Positions 23,705-32,871 of a stretch of DNA of 32,871 nucleotides are shown here, piece after piece. Made by a program: the position numbers and the translations under genes. The stretch covers positions 1 to 32,871 of the forward strand of contig JAPVWS010000451.1 in assembly GCA_027493295.1 (NCBI GenBank). The letters run 5' to 3'. Under the pieces are notes generated by a model that searched no databases, was not told the DNA's origin, and was given only the letters and a program-made list of their open reading frames with translations. Each line of letters opens with the position of its first letter. Within the stretch, counting starts at the first letter, position 1. Source of the DNA: Candidatus Versatilivorator vitaminiformans. GTDB taxonomy: Bacteria; Acidobacteriota; Terriglobia; Versatilivoradales; Versatilivoraceae.

Positions 23705-24958
23705 CTACTCGCTCTCCACTCTCCACTCTTCACTGCCTTTCCCTTTCCCAATGCATCGATAGACCATCAGCCCCAGCAGCCCGTAGAGGATCCCGTCCCC
23801 CCAAAAAACCCAGTACACGCTAATGGATGCCAACAGTCCGGCCATTATGGGACCGAAGGCGTTGCCCATCATGGTGAAACTGGAAAGCAGGCCGAAGCCG
23901 GTAGCCCGTCGCTCGTCGGGGATGACCCGGCTGGCCAGGCTGTAGGCAATGGTCACGATGCCCCCTGCCAGAAATGCCTGTGAGACCCTGAGCACCAGGA
24001 GATGGGTAGCGCTGGTCGCCAGGGTCAGCGCCAGGCAAAAGGCCAGTCCGAGGCCCAGCCGCTGCAGAAGGAGCCCGCGGGCTGAGTACCGGGCCATCTT
24101 TCGGCCGAAATACCAGGCAGCCAGGGCTTCCCCGAAGGCGGACAGGGAGAGGATCAGGCCGGACAAGCGTGCCGCCCGGACCGGGTTGGCGGTCACGGAG
24201 GTGATGAATAGCGGGATGGCCGGGGCAAAGCTCCGTTCGATTACGGTAGCCGCGAGCAGCAGGATGGCCAGAACCTTCAGGTTGGGCAGTCGCCACAGGG
24301 AGAACAGACTCTCGGGGGTAGTCTCGTCGTCGGGAGCTGTTCGGGAAGAATCGCGATTGGGGTTGTCCCGGTATAGAAGCAGAAACAACACCAGGGTGAG
24401 GAAACACATTGCCGCCGTGACGAAGAAGGTGTTTCGAATGCCGATCCAGGCTGCCAACACTCCGCCCAGGAAGGGGCCGAGGGCCATGCTGAAGGTTTGG
24501 GTTGCCTGCAGACCGCCGATCGCCCGCGTAATCCTGTCCCGTGGAGCGGAGTGGGCCACCAGAGCCACCGAGACGGACCCGAATCCTCCGAAGAACCCCG
24601 AGAGAATCCTCAGAATCAGCAACTCCTCAACGTTTCTGGCCAGGCCCATCAGGAACCAGATCACGAACAGAACCAGTGAGACGCGGATGGCCATGATCCT
24701 GAGGCCGTAGCGGTCCGCCAGCTTCCCCCAAAAGGGACCGACGAACGAGGTGATCAGAGGGCTGATTCCCAGGATGAGACCCGACCAGACAGCCACCGCC
24801 GCCCGGGACTCCACCCCAAGTTGAGCCACGTAGAGCGGCAGGAAGGGCATGACCAGCATGAACCCGGCGCCGATGAGGGCGGCCGAAAAGGTGGCGGCCA
24901 GGTGATTGCGGCGCCACTGTTCAAGCAGCAGCCATTGCACGGGAATGAATCGGGTCAT
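23705..24958 (-). CDS. MFS multidrug-type exporter
   Basis: The 417-residue protein has about twelve membrane helices. It has the MFS loop motif GKLADRYGLR (about residues 78-87), a proline-rich helix ALGPFLGGVLAAWIG near 157-171, and ERRATGFGLLSSFTMMGNAFGPIMAG in the C-terminal half. This is the pattern of 12-helix drug/H+ antiporters related to Bmr/TetA; the substrate is unknown. The ATG at 24958 opens directly at the conserved N-terminus. The last nine residues, SEEWRVESE, and the run up to the TAG stop are encoded by heptanucleotide array 6 and its edge. The original C-terminus has therefore been replaced or extended by repeat DNA. Confidence 0.9.
   Translation of the reverse strand: MTRFIPVQWLLLEQWRRNHLAATFSAALIGAGFMLVMPFLPLYVAQLGVESRAAVAVWSGLILGISPLITSFVGPFWGKLADRYGLRIMAIRVSLVLFVIWFLMGLARNVEELLILRILSGFFGGFGSVSVALVAHSAPRDRITRAIGGLQATQTFSMALGPFLGGVLAAWIGIRNTFFVTAAMCFLTLVLFLLLYRDNPNRDSSRTAPDDETTPESLFSLWRLPNLKVLAILLLAATVIERSFAPAIPLFITSVTANPVRAARLSGLILSLSAFGEALAAWYFGRKMARYSARGLLLQRLGLGLAFCLALTLATSATHLLVLRVSQAFLAGGIVTIAYSLASRVIPDERRATGFGLLSSFTMMGNAFGPIMAGLLASISVYWVFWGDGILYGLLGLMVYRCIGKGKGSEEWRVESE
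23714..23734. repeat. Heptanucleotide array 6: CTCCACT units inside the MFS gene end
   Basis: Three units, CTCCACT, CTCCACT, CTTCACT, identical in order to array 4. On the minus strand they encode SEEWRVE at the end of the MFS protein. They are inverted relative to array 5. Confidence 0.88.
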
Positions 24959-25110
24959 GGAACTAGGTTGAGGTTGCGTGATCCTCGGGCCGTCCGGCGG
25001 GCCATGCCAGTTCGTCTAACACCATGCGGAAGGGATATCCCCTACGGCATTCGAGAAGGGACACGAAGGCCGCCAGGAGAAACCCACATAAGGAAAACGA
25101 CGAACCACGA

Positions 25111-25130
25111 ATGGACACCAATGGACACCA
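25111..25130. repeat. Tandem decamer ATGGACACCA x2
   Basis: Two perfect copies of ATGGACACCA are followed by a degenerate third (ATGAACGAAT, 25131-25140) that leads straight into repeat family 2. Copy 1 of that family, at 10.46 kb, lacks the decamers. Confidence 0.75.
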
Positions 25131-25133
25131 ATG

Positions 25134-25271
25134 AACGAATTGATGAGTTGAGCCCTTTGCAGAATTCGGCAGCGGGACGTTTGCCGGGAATGGCCACAAA
25201 AGGCACAAAAACACAAATTGTGCCTTTTGTGCTTTTTGTGGTCAGACAGCGTTTTTCACCAAGTGGCACCC
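25134..25271. repeat. Dispersed repeat family 2, copy 2, with 48-bp near-palindrome
   Basis: About 90% identical by eye to 10460-10596, in the same orientation, with one single-base gap. The near-palindrome is at 25194-25241 and differs from copy 1 by one base at its centre. It lies 21 bp beyond the stop of the CPBP gene, so its hairpin could terminate the arginine operon transcript. Confidence 0.85.
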
Positions 25272-25292
25272 GAACGGCAGGGAGCCCGGTGG

Positions 25293-25850
25293 TCAGTCCG
25301 AATCCGTGGACGGTGTCGGGTCCGAACGGTTGAGCAGCCGGATCATGACAAAGTTGACGGCGACGTGCGACAGCGTATTGGGGAACAGGGTGCCGCTCAG
25401 CTCGAAGAGACATCCGAAGAGAAATCCTGCAAAGGCCGCATAGGCGGCCCAGGGGAGAAAGACCTTGCGGGGAACAAGGTGCACCGCCCCAAAGAGCAGG
25501 CTGGTGGGAACCAGTCCCAGCAGCGGTTGGATGACGCCTCGGAAGAAGACTTCTTCGGCCGTGCCGCTGAACAGGGCGATGGCTCCGATCTGCCAACTCC
25601 CCAAGGGCACCAGTATCTTTCGAAACTCCCGGTCCAGTTGTCGAGCCCAGAAAAAATTCCTGCTGGCGTAGAGCGATAGTGCGATCAGCAGCAGGGCCCC
25701 CGCCAGGCCCCAAAGCAGGTAAGTTGCGGCAGTTGCTCTTTCCGTTGGGAGAAAGAGTATCCAGGTCAGTCTACCTTGAAGGTAGATGATCCCCATGGCC
25801 AGAAGCCACAGGACCAGGTAGAAACGCAGGGCCGGTACCAGAATGGTCAT
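25293..25850 (-). CDS. CPBP-family intramembrane protease (Abi/CAAX type)
   Basis: The 185-residue membrane protein has the three CPBP motifs: TAEEVFFRG (Glu99, Glu100, Arg104), LFGAVH (His124) and LSHVAVN (His162, Asn166). This is the glutamate/histidine active site of the Rce1-like intramembrane proteases. Bacterial members have diverse or unknown roles, some in bacteriocin immunity. It lies behind argJ on the same strand. I prefer the ATG at 25850, where the membrane part begins; a GTG at 25916 would add 22 unconserved residues and leave only 9 bp to argJ. It may be a passenger of the arginine operon. Confidence 0.82.
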   Translation of the reverse strand: MTILVPALRFYLVLWLLAMGIIYLQGRLTWILFLPTERATAATYLLWGLAGALLLIALSLYASRNFFWARQLDREFRKILVPLGSWQIGAIALFSGTAEEVFFRGVIQPLLGLVPTSLLFGAVHLVPRKVFLPWAAYAAFAGFLFGCLFELSGTLFPNTLSHVAVNFVMIRLLNRSDPTPSTDSD

Positions 25851-25925
25851 GTTCGCCGGTCGCTCCCGTCCGGGCAGGCATGGCCCTCTCGAGGGGAGTC
25901 CAGCCAGCAGCGCCACTCCACCGCC

Positions 25926-27135
25926 TCAGGTGCGGTAATCGGCATTGATGTGAATATACTCGGTGGTGAGGTCGCAGGTCCAAAAGGTGGCATCCGAGCT
26001 GCCGGCATGCAGTTGAACGGTCAGATCGATGTCCCGTCGACGCAAGATCTCGCTGGCGCGGCTTTCCTCGAAGCTGACGGCTCCACCCTGGCGGCAAACG
26101 ACCAGGTCTCCCAGTGATATGGAGACCCGTCGGCTGTCGAAGGGAACGCCCGAATAGCCCGCGGCGCAGATAATCCGTCCCCAGTTGGCGTCCTCCCCGG
26201 CCAGGGCCGTTTTTACCAGGGGGGAATTGGCGATGCTCCGGGCGATTTGAGCCGCATCCTCCTCGGAGGGGGCCCCGGTCACCCGTATGGTCACAAACTT
26301 GCCGGCGCCTTCTCCATCCCGCACAACCTGCTGAGCCAGGCTCTGGCATACCCGGGTCAGTCCCTCCACGAACAAATCCTGAGCGGGGCTATTCGGCTCG
26401 ATCGTCGGTATTCCCGAGCCTCCATTGGCCATAATGGCCAGGGTGTCGTTGGTTGAGGTATCCCCATCGACGGAAATCCGGTTGTAGCTTCGCCGGCAGG
26501 CCTGCTCGAGCGATTGCCGCAACAGGACAGGGCCGATATCGGCATCGGTCAACACAAAGCCCAAGGTGGTGGCCATGCGTGGATGAATCATGCCGGCGCC
26601 CTTGGTCATGCCGGCAATGCGCACCGGCCGGCCGTTTATCGAGGCTTCGGCGGTGCAGACCTTGGGAGTGGTATCGGTGGTCAGGATGGCCTGTGCGGCG
26701 GCTCCCAGCTCACCGGGACCCAGTGCGCGTTTCAGGTCGTCCAGCCTGGCGGTGATGCGGTCCGCCGGTAGGGGAACTCCGATGACTCCGGTGGAACACA
26801 CCAGGACCTGTTCCACCGGGACGGCCAGGGTTCCGGCAGTGGCCTCCGCCATGGCTACGGCCGCCTCCATGCCGGATTCTCCGGTACAGGCATTGGCGTT
26901 CCCGGAATTGATGATCATGGCTTGAAGCGCCCCCCCGCTTTCAAGCAGGTGCCGTTGTGAAAGCACCACCGGCGCGGCCTTGACCGCATTGGTGGTGAAT
27001 ACCGCGGCGCCCCGGGAGGGACGAGTGGAATAAAGCAGGGCCAAGTCCAGGCCGGACGTCTTGATGCCGGAAGCCGCGGCGGCTGCCTGGAAGTCCTTGG
27101 GAGGCAGGATTACAGCAGAATTCAGGGTCCAGTTT

Positions 27136-27143
<8 letters not shown>
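25926..27143 (-). CDS. argJ: Glutamate N-acetyltransferase / amino-acid acetyltransferase
   Basis: The 405-residue enzyme transfers the acetyl group of N-acetylornithine to glutamate, recycling it in arginine synthesis; some ArgJ also use acetyl-CoA. Conserved parts are MIINSGNANACTG (76-88), STGVIG (117-122), the self-cleavage site KGAGMIHPRMATTLGF (181-196) with nucleophile Thr192, and SVDGDTSTNDT. Cleavage before Thr192 would give the alpha and beta chains. The C-terminus HINADYRT is the expected one. The start is GTG at 27143, overlapping the end of argH by 8 bp. Whether it is bifunctional cannot be read from the sequence. Confidence 0.95.
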
Positions 27144-28542
<1,399 letters not shown>

Positions 28543-28625
28543 GGCTGCAACCCTCCGTTTCCGTGTGAGACCTGCATCCCAAGATGTTGTGCCGCACCGG
28601 TCCAACTTTTCGAACAACCCCGGTC

Positions 28626-29834
28626 TCAGCGGCGGGATTGTTGCCGCTCAATCAGGGCGCGGACTTGAACAGGCAATCCGAAGAGGTTGATGAACCCCTT
28701 GGCGTCAGCCTGCCGGTAACCGCCGGCCTGGTCAAAGCTGGCCAGGTCTTCCCGGTAGAGGCTGTGCCGGGAGGACCGGGATGCCACCGTGAGGTTGCCC
28801 TTGTAGAGCTTCAGGCGAACGGTGCCGCTGACCGGCTGTTGAGTCGCCGTCACGAACGAATCCAAGGCCTCGCGCAGCGGGGTGAACCACTGGCCGTTGT
28901 AGACCAGGTCGGCGTAGGTGAGTGCCAACATGTCTTTCACCCGCAGGGTGTCCCTGTCAAGGCAGATGGATTCCAGCTCCCGATGAGCCTGCATCAGAAT
29001 GGTCCCGCCCGGAGTCTCGTAGGTTCCCCTGGATTTCATTCCCACCAAGCGGTTCTCAACCATGTCGACCCTGCCGATGCCGTGTTCTCCTCCAATCCGG
29101 TTGGCCTGCTCGACCAGTTCGGCCGCCGCCAGGCGCTGGCCGTCCAGGCCGACCGGAGTCCCCGATTCGAATTCCACTTCCAGATAGCGGGGTTGGTCCG
29201 GTGCTTTTTCCGGCGCCGCCGTGAGGTGCCAAAGGGACTCCTCGGGTTCGGAGGTCGGATCTTCCAGCGATCCGCCTTCATGGCTGAGGTGCCACAGGTT
29301 GCGGTCCTCGCTGTAGATCTTTTCCTTGCTGGCCGTGATGGGAATCCGCCGCTGGTGGGCGTAGTCGATGGCATCCTCCCGCGACTGGATGTCCCACTCC
29401 CGCCAGGGAGCGATCACCTGCAGATGGGGAGCCAGGGCCTTGTAGGTGAGTTCGAAACGAACCTGGTCGTTGCCCTTTCCGGTGCAGCCGTGAGCCACCG
29501 CGTCGGCTCCTTCCCGGATGGCGATCTCAACCTGTCTCTTGGCCAGAATGGGGCGGGCCATGGAGGTCCCCAGCAGGTACTTGCGCTCGAAAATGGCTCC
29601 GGCCCGCAAGGTGGGCCAGACGTAGTCCCGAATGAACTCCTCCTTGAGATCTTCCACGTAGAGTTTGCTGGCCCCGGTTCTCAGCGCCTTTTCTTCCAGT
29701 CCCTCCAGCTCTTCAGCCTGGCCGACATCGCCCGCCATGGCGATCACTTCACAGCCATGGTTTTCCTTCAACCAGGGAATGATGATCGATGTATCCAACC
29801 CACCGGAGTAGGCGAGTACCACTTTCCTGACCAC
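28626..29834 (-). CDS. argG: Argininosuccinate synthase
   Basis: The 402-residue enzyme joins citrulline and aspartate with ATP. It has the N-type ATP pyrophosphatase loop AYSGGLDTS (8-16), [15 protein letters not shown] around 114-128 and [18 protein letters not shown] (about 260-277), all family marks. The start is GTG at 29834, with GGAGG 8 bases ahead; an ATG a few bases upstream is out of frame. It follows argF by 12 bp. Length is normal. Confidence 0.96.
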   Translation of the reverse strand: MVRKVVLAYSGGLDTSIIIPWLKENHGCEVIAMAGDVGQAEELEGLEEKALRTGASKLYVEDLKEEFIRDYVWPTLRAGAIFERKYLLGTSMARPILAKRQVEIAIREGADAVAHGCTGKGNDQVRFELTYKALAPHLQVIAPWREWDIQSREDAIDYAHQRRIPITASKEKIYSEDRNLWHLSHEGGSLEDPTSEPEESLWHLTAAPEKAPDQPRYLEVEFESGTPVGLDGQRLAAAELVEQANRIGGEHGIGRVDMVENRLVGMKSRGTYETPGGTILMQAHRELESICLDRDTLRVKDMLALTYADLVYNGQWFTPLREALDSFVTATQQPVSGTVRLKLYKGNLTVASRSSRHSLYREDLASFDQAGGYRQADAKGFINLFGLPVQVRALIERQQSRR

Positions 29835-29846
29835 GACATACCTCCT

Positions 29847-30818
29847 CTACACGGCCTCGCCGGCCATCAGCAGCAACAGCAGGGCTTTTTGCACGTGAAG
29901 GCGATTCTCCGCCTGGTCGTATACCACCGATTGCGGCGAGTCGATCACTTGGGGCGCCACTTCATAGCCGCGATGGGCGGGCAGGCAGTGCATGAACAGC
30001 GCCTCCCGTCCGGCCAACTCCATCAATTGACCGTTCACTTGATAGTCGGCGAAGACCGTCGCCCGGTCTTCCGTCTCCGCTTCCTGACCCATGCTGGCCC
30101 ATACGTCGGTGTAGACAGCGTGCGCCCCCCGGACAGCCTCCCTGGGATCTTTCAATACCGTGATGGTGGCGCCGGTGGCCCCAGCCGTAGCCATGGCTTG
30201 ACCCACGATTTCAGGGTTGGGTTCATAGCCGGCCGGGCTGGCCACCGACAAGTGAATTCCCAGTCGGGCGGCTCCCAGGATCAGAGAGTGGCAGGTGTTG
30301 TTTCCGTCACCCACGAAACAGAGTTTGACGCCGGAGTGCAAGGACAGCCTTTCCGAAAGGGTGAAATAGTCTGCCAGGGCCTGGCAGGGATGCAGCAGAT
30401 CCGTGAGGCCGTTGATCACCGGAATTCGTGCATGTTCCGCCAACTCCACCACCGAGCGGTTCTTGTAGGTACGGGCGACGATCCCATGGACCCAGCGCTC
30501 CAAATTGCGCGCCACGTCCCTGATGGATTCACGCTCACCGAGCTTGGCGTCGCTGTGATCCAGAAACAGGGCATGTCCTCCCATACTGGTCATTCCCACG
30601 TCAAAGGTCACGCGTGTTCGCAGGGACGGCTTCTCGAAGATCATGGCCAACGTCCTACCCTTCAGGCTGAGGGCGAAATCGTCCGGAGCCTTCTTGATTC
30701 GCCTGGAGACCTGGAAGATGAGCTGGATGTCTTCGGGAGTCAGATCCTGAATGGACAACAGATCGGAGACGCTGAGCCGCTCCCTGGAAGCTGAGCCGGC
30801 CGTGGCGGGATCAGACAT
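29847..30818 (-). CDS. argF: Ornithine carbamoyltransferase
   Basis: The 323-residue enzyme makes citrulline from ornithine and carbamoyl phosphate. It has the carbamoyl-phosphate motif SLRTR (65-69), HPCQALADY (143-151), GDGNNTCHSL (170-179) and the ornithine-side motif HCLPA (277-281). GDGNN and HCLP are those of ornithine rather than aspartate carbamoyltransferase. The ATG at 30818 has GGGGAGG ahead; the open frame continues up to 31043 but that part overlaps argD. The first ~15 residues, rich in Ser/Ala, are not conserved. Confidence 0.95.
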   Translation of the reverse strand: MSDPATAGSASRERLSVSDLLSIQDLTPEDIQLIFQVSRRIKKAPDDFALSLKGRTLAMIFEKPSLRTRVTFDVGMTSMGGHALFLDHSDAKLGERESIRDVARNLERWVHGIVARTYKNRSVVELAEHARIPVINGLTDLLHPCQALADYFTLSERLSLHSGVKLCFVGDGNNTCHSLILGAARLGIHLSVASPAGYEPNPEIVGQAMATAGATGATITVLKDPREAVRGAHAVYTDVWASMGQEAETEDRATVFADYQVNGQLMELAGREALFMHCLPAHRGYEVAPQVIDSPQSVVYDQAENRLHVQKALLLLLMAGEAV

Positions 30819-30898
30819 GTGCACCTCCCCTTGGCCTGCAGGCCGGTCGTGCAAGGCTGCACCGGGGCCCGCCGGTTGCCGCCGGGAGGGTCCTGGGC

Positions 30899-32104
30899 CT
30901 ATTGATCGGCGGGAACGTTGGAAAAAATCTTGTCGAGGGCTTTGGCAAAGCGAGCAATCTCTTTTCTGGTGATGATGTAGGGCGGAAGAAAGCGGAGCAC
31001 CGTGTTGGCCGTCACGTTGATTACAAAACCGGCCTCCAGGCACTGGTTGACGATCTCACGGGCCGGAAAGTTGACTTCGATGGCCAACATCAGTCCCTCG
31101 CCGCGCACGTCCACCACGAAGGGGTATTTCCGTTTGAGATCCAGCAGCTTCTGCTTGAAGAACTCCCCTTTCTCGCGAAGATCCGCAAGAAACCCTTCTT
31201 CCTGAAGGATTTTGACGAACTCGAACCCGAGGCGGCAGGCCAGGGGGCCTCCTCCGAAGGTGGTACCGTGGTCGCCGGGTCCAAAGGTCAGGGAAATCTC
31301 TTTGGAGGTCAGCACCGACCCCAGCGGCAAGCCCACGCCCAGAGGTTTGGCAAGCGTGATGATATCCGGCCGGATTCCGAACTTCTGGAAGTAGAAGTAG
31401 CGTCCCGTGCGGCCCAGTCCGCTCTGGATCTCATCGAAAATCAGCAGGGCCCGGTGTTCTTGGCATAGGTCGCGAGCCGCCTGTAGAAATTCCCGGGAAC
31501 AGGCGTGCACTCCGCCCTCGCCCTGGATGGGCTCGATGATAATGGCGCAGACCTTGTCATTGAACTTGGACTGCAGGTCTTCCACCTGGTTGCGTTTCAC
31601 GAATTGAAACCCCGGAACCAGGGGGCCGAACGGGGTCCGGTACGTATCGTTGTAGGTGGCGGACAGGCTTCCATAAGTCCGTCCGTGGAAGGAATCGTCC
31701 AGCGTCAGAATCTGGTTCTTGCCTTCCCCCAACTGGTTCTTGTAGGCGTATCCACGGGCCAGCTTGAAGGCGGCTTCCACGGCCTCGGTGCCGCTGTTGC
31801 AGAAGAACGCCCGCTCCATGCCCGAGATCTCCAGCAGCTTCTGGGCCAGCAGGGCCTGATAGGGGTGGTAGAAGAGGTTGGAGATGTGGATCAACTTCTT
31901 GAGCTGCTTGCGCATCGCGTTGGCGATGCGCGGATGGTTGTAGCCCAGGGCACTGACAGCGATGCCGGAGAGCAGATCCAGGTAACGCTTGCCCTCAAAG
32001 TCGTAAAGCATGCACTTGCGCCCTTTTTGGACATACAGGGGGTACTTCTTGTAGTTGCTGAACAGGACCTGGGACTCGAATTCCTCAATTTGTTTCAGAT
32101 TCAT
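30899..32104 (-). CDS. argD: Acetylornithine aminotransferase
   Basis: The 401-residue enzyme is a class III PLP aminotransferase. It has FFCNSGTEAVEAA (100-112), DSFHGRTYGSL (137-147), IFDEIQSGLGRTG (222-234) and the PLP lysine Lys253 in TLAKPLGVGLPLGS. It converts N-acetylglutamate semialdehyde to N-acetylornithine; argD enzymes often also serve the lysine pathway. The ATG at 32104 has GGAGG eight bases ahead; a TTG one codon earlier is also possible. It lies 134 bp after argB and 80 bp before argF. Confidence 0.93.
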   Translation of the reverse strand: MNLKQIEEFESQVLFSNYKKYPLYVQKGRKCMLYDFEGKRYLDLLSGIAVSALGYNHPRIANAMRKQLKKLIHISNLFYHPYQALLAQKLLEISGMERAFFCNSGTEAVEAAFKLARGYAYKNQLGEGKNQILTLDDSFHGRTYGSLSATYNDTYRTPFGPLVPGFQFVKRNQVEDLQSKFNDKVCAIIIEPIQGEGGVHACSREFLQAARDLCQEHRALLIFDEIQSGLGRTGRYFYFQKFGIRPDIITLAKPLGVGLPLGSVLTSKEISLTFGPGDHGTTFGGGPLACRLGFEFVKILQEEGFLADLREKGEFFKQKLLDLKRKYPFVVDVRGEGLMLAIEVNFPAREIVNQCLEAGFVINVTANTVLRFLPPYIITRKEIARFAKALDKIFSNVPADQ

Positions 32105-32238
32105 CAAATAGTCCTCCGAAGCATGAGTGGGGCGCCCTGGACGTGTGCCGGGGGGCTCCCAGGAAACTGACTGCAGAGCGGATGGGGTGCCGAAGGCTTA
32201 CGGAAGAAGTGCAGGCCCTCAATTCCGAACGGCGGCCG

Positions 32239-32871
32239 TCAATGAATCGCCGTCCCCAGGGATTCACCGGATTCCAGCAACCGAACCAGGCAATCGTGCT
32301 CCCGACCGCCAAGAATATTGACCTGGGAGAGTCCTTCCCGGATGGCCCGCTCACAGGCACGAGTCTTGGGAAGCATGCCTTCGGAAATCACACCCTGTTG
32401 CCGTAGGCTCTCCATTTCCGTTCGACTGAGTCGGGGGATGACCTGGCGGTCCGCGTTCAGCACGCCCGGGACATCGGTAAGAAAGATCAACCGATCGGCC
32501 CGACAGATGAGGGCTACGGCCGAGGCCATCTCATCGGCGTTGACATTATAGAAAGTGGCGTCCGGCCCGACTCCGAAACAGGCAATGACCGGGCAGTAGT
32601 CGTGCTCCAGCAGCAGATCCACCAGGGCGGGATTTCCCTGGGAGATCTCTCCGACCTGCCCGTAGTCGAACGGGGGATCGTCCGGCTGGTCATCCCCGTA
32701 TTTGTGAGCCAGAAAGCTCGATCCGTCGGCGCCGCATAGACCGACGGCCCCCCCTTCCAGGTCATTGAAAACCGCTACGATGTTTTTGTTGACCAATCCT
32801 CCCAGGACCATCTGAACCACCCGCATGGTCTCCGGGTCGGTAACACGCAACCCCCTATGGGTTTCTGTGGG
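32239..32871 (-). CDS. argB: Acetylglutamate kinase, C-terminal part, runs off the window
   Basis: The minus strand is open from the window edge to a TGA at 32239, giving 210 residues. It includes GLRVTDPETMRVVQMVL, FYNVNADEMASAVA and LTDVPGVL, which are acetylglutamate kinase motifs, and it ends with LLESGESLGTAIH. About 80-90 N-terminal residues, including the glycine-rich phosphate loop, lie outside the window. The enzyme phosphorylates N-acetylglutamate. Whether it has the arginine-feedback helix at its N-terminus cannot be seen. It is the first visible gene of the arginine cluster, and argC may lie further upstream. Confidence 0.93.
   Translation of the reverse strand, partial: PTETHRGLRVTDPETMRVVQMVLGGLVNKNIVAVFNDLEGGAVGLCGADGSSFLAHKYGDDQPDDPPFDYGQVGEISQGNPALVDLLLEHDYCPVIACFGVGPDATFYNVNADEMASAVALICRADRLIFLTDVPGVLNADRQVIPRLSRTEMESLRQQGVISEGMLPKTRACERAIREGLSQVNILGGREHDCLVRLLESGESLGTAIH

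Larger units (their letters stand above)
24959..25292. other. Gene-free gap with repeats between the MFS and CPBP genes
   Basis: This 334-bp gap lies upstream of the MFS gene and downstream of the CPBP gene (both minus strand). It contains the decamer repeat (25111-25130) and the second copy of repeat family 2 (25134-25271). The MFS promoter should lie in 24959-25110, but I see no clear boxes there. Confidence 0.6.

Noticed and set aside
20538-23734. CRISPR array
   Set aside because: The repeats are 7 bp and directly adjacent, without unique spacers of about 30 bp. The larger modules are unevenly spaced and occur in both orientations.
23371-23823. Plus-strand frame of 150 codons in copy C
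   Set aside because: It is made of heptamer repeat, hairpins and the antisense of the MFS end, so it is not a gene.
28584-30794. Plus-strand open frame of 736 codons
   Set aside because: It is antisense to argG and argF, which have full motif sets. The translation shows no domain.

Overview
The window looks like chromosomal DNA from a high-GC, probably Gram-negative bacterium, most likely an acidobacterium. That assignment is inference. It rests on a 172-residue protein that resembles an unnamed family I associate with Acidobacteria, a periplasmic PQQ-type propeller, SSS and TAXI-TRAP transporters, and intergenic DNA rich in short heptanucleotide arrays. I see no rRNA, tRNA, CRISPR array, prophage or transposase gene.

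Positions 1-3140 are mixed accessory genes. They comprise a DUF3311/sodium:solute symporter pair (symporter cut by the window edge), an ankyrin protein coupled to the truncated acidobacterial-type protein, a RelB/DinJ-type antitoxin with a YafQ-like toxin that has lost its catalytic end, and a putative exported protein. Positions 3467-6997 hold a TAXI-type TRAP transporter (lipoprotein receptor plus fused permease).

Positions 7207-12059 are the most interesting coding region, a compact possible specialised-metabolism group behind a plausible promoter. It contains a HemN-like radical SAM enzyme, a flavin enzyme with halogenase motifs, a YbgC-type hotdog thioesterase and, after a repeat-filled gap, a PaaK-like aryl-CoA ligase. 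On the same strand follow a PQQ-type propeller protein with an EF-hand insertion, a half-size EamA-like membrane protein and a three-gene ABC-2 exporter (14303-16971). These could handle or export the product, but nothing in the sequence proves the link.

Positions 16980-23293 are mostly housekeeping: argS on the minus strand, then methylmalonyl-CoA epimerase, mtnP, a PfkB kinase, a dapF homologue with both catalytic cysteines replaced by serine, and a YjbQ/UPF0047 protein. An MFS exporter (23705-24958) and the arginine cluster (25293-32871, minus strand) follow. The cluster reads argB-argD-argF-argG-argH-argJ with a CPBP intramembrane protease gene at its tail. argJ at the end indicates the acetyl-recycling arginine pathway.

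The gaps around 10.3-10.6, 20.6, 22.6, 23.3-23.7 and 25.1-25.3 kb share dispersed repeats. One family combines a hairpin module, heptanucleotide arrays and a core that looks like the decayed 3' end of a small gene, with the core in opposite orientation in different copies. The other is a ~137-bp element with a 48-bp near-palindrome, present twice at about 90% identity by eye. The heptamer arrays touch two genes: they form the stop codon of the thioesterase gene and the last residues of the MFS protein.
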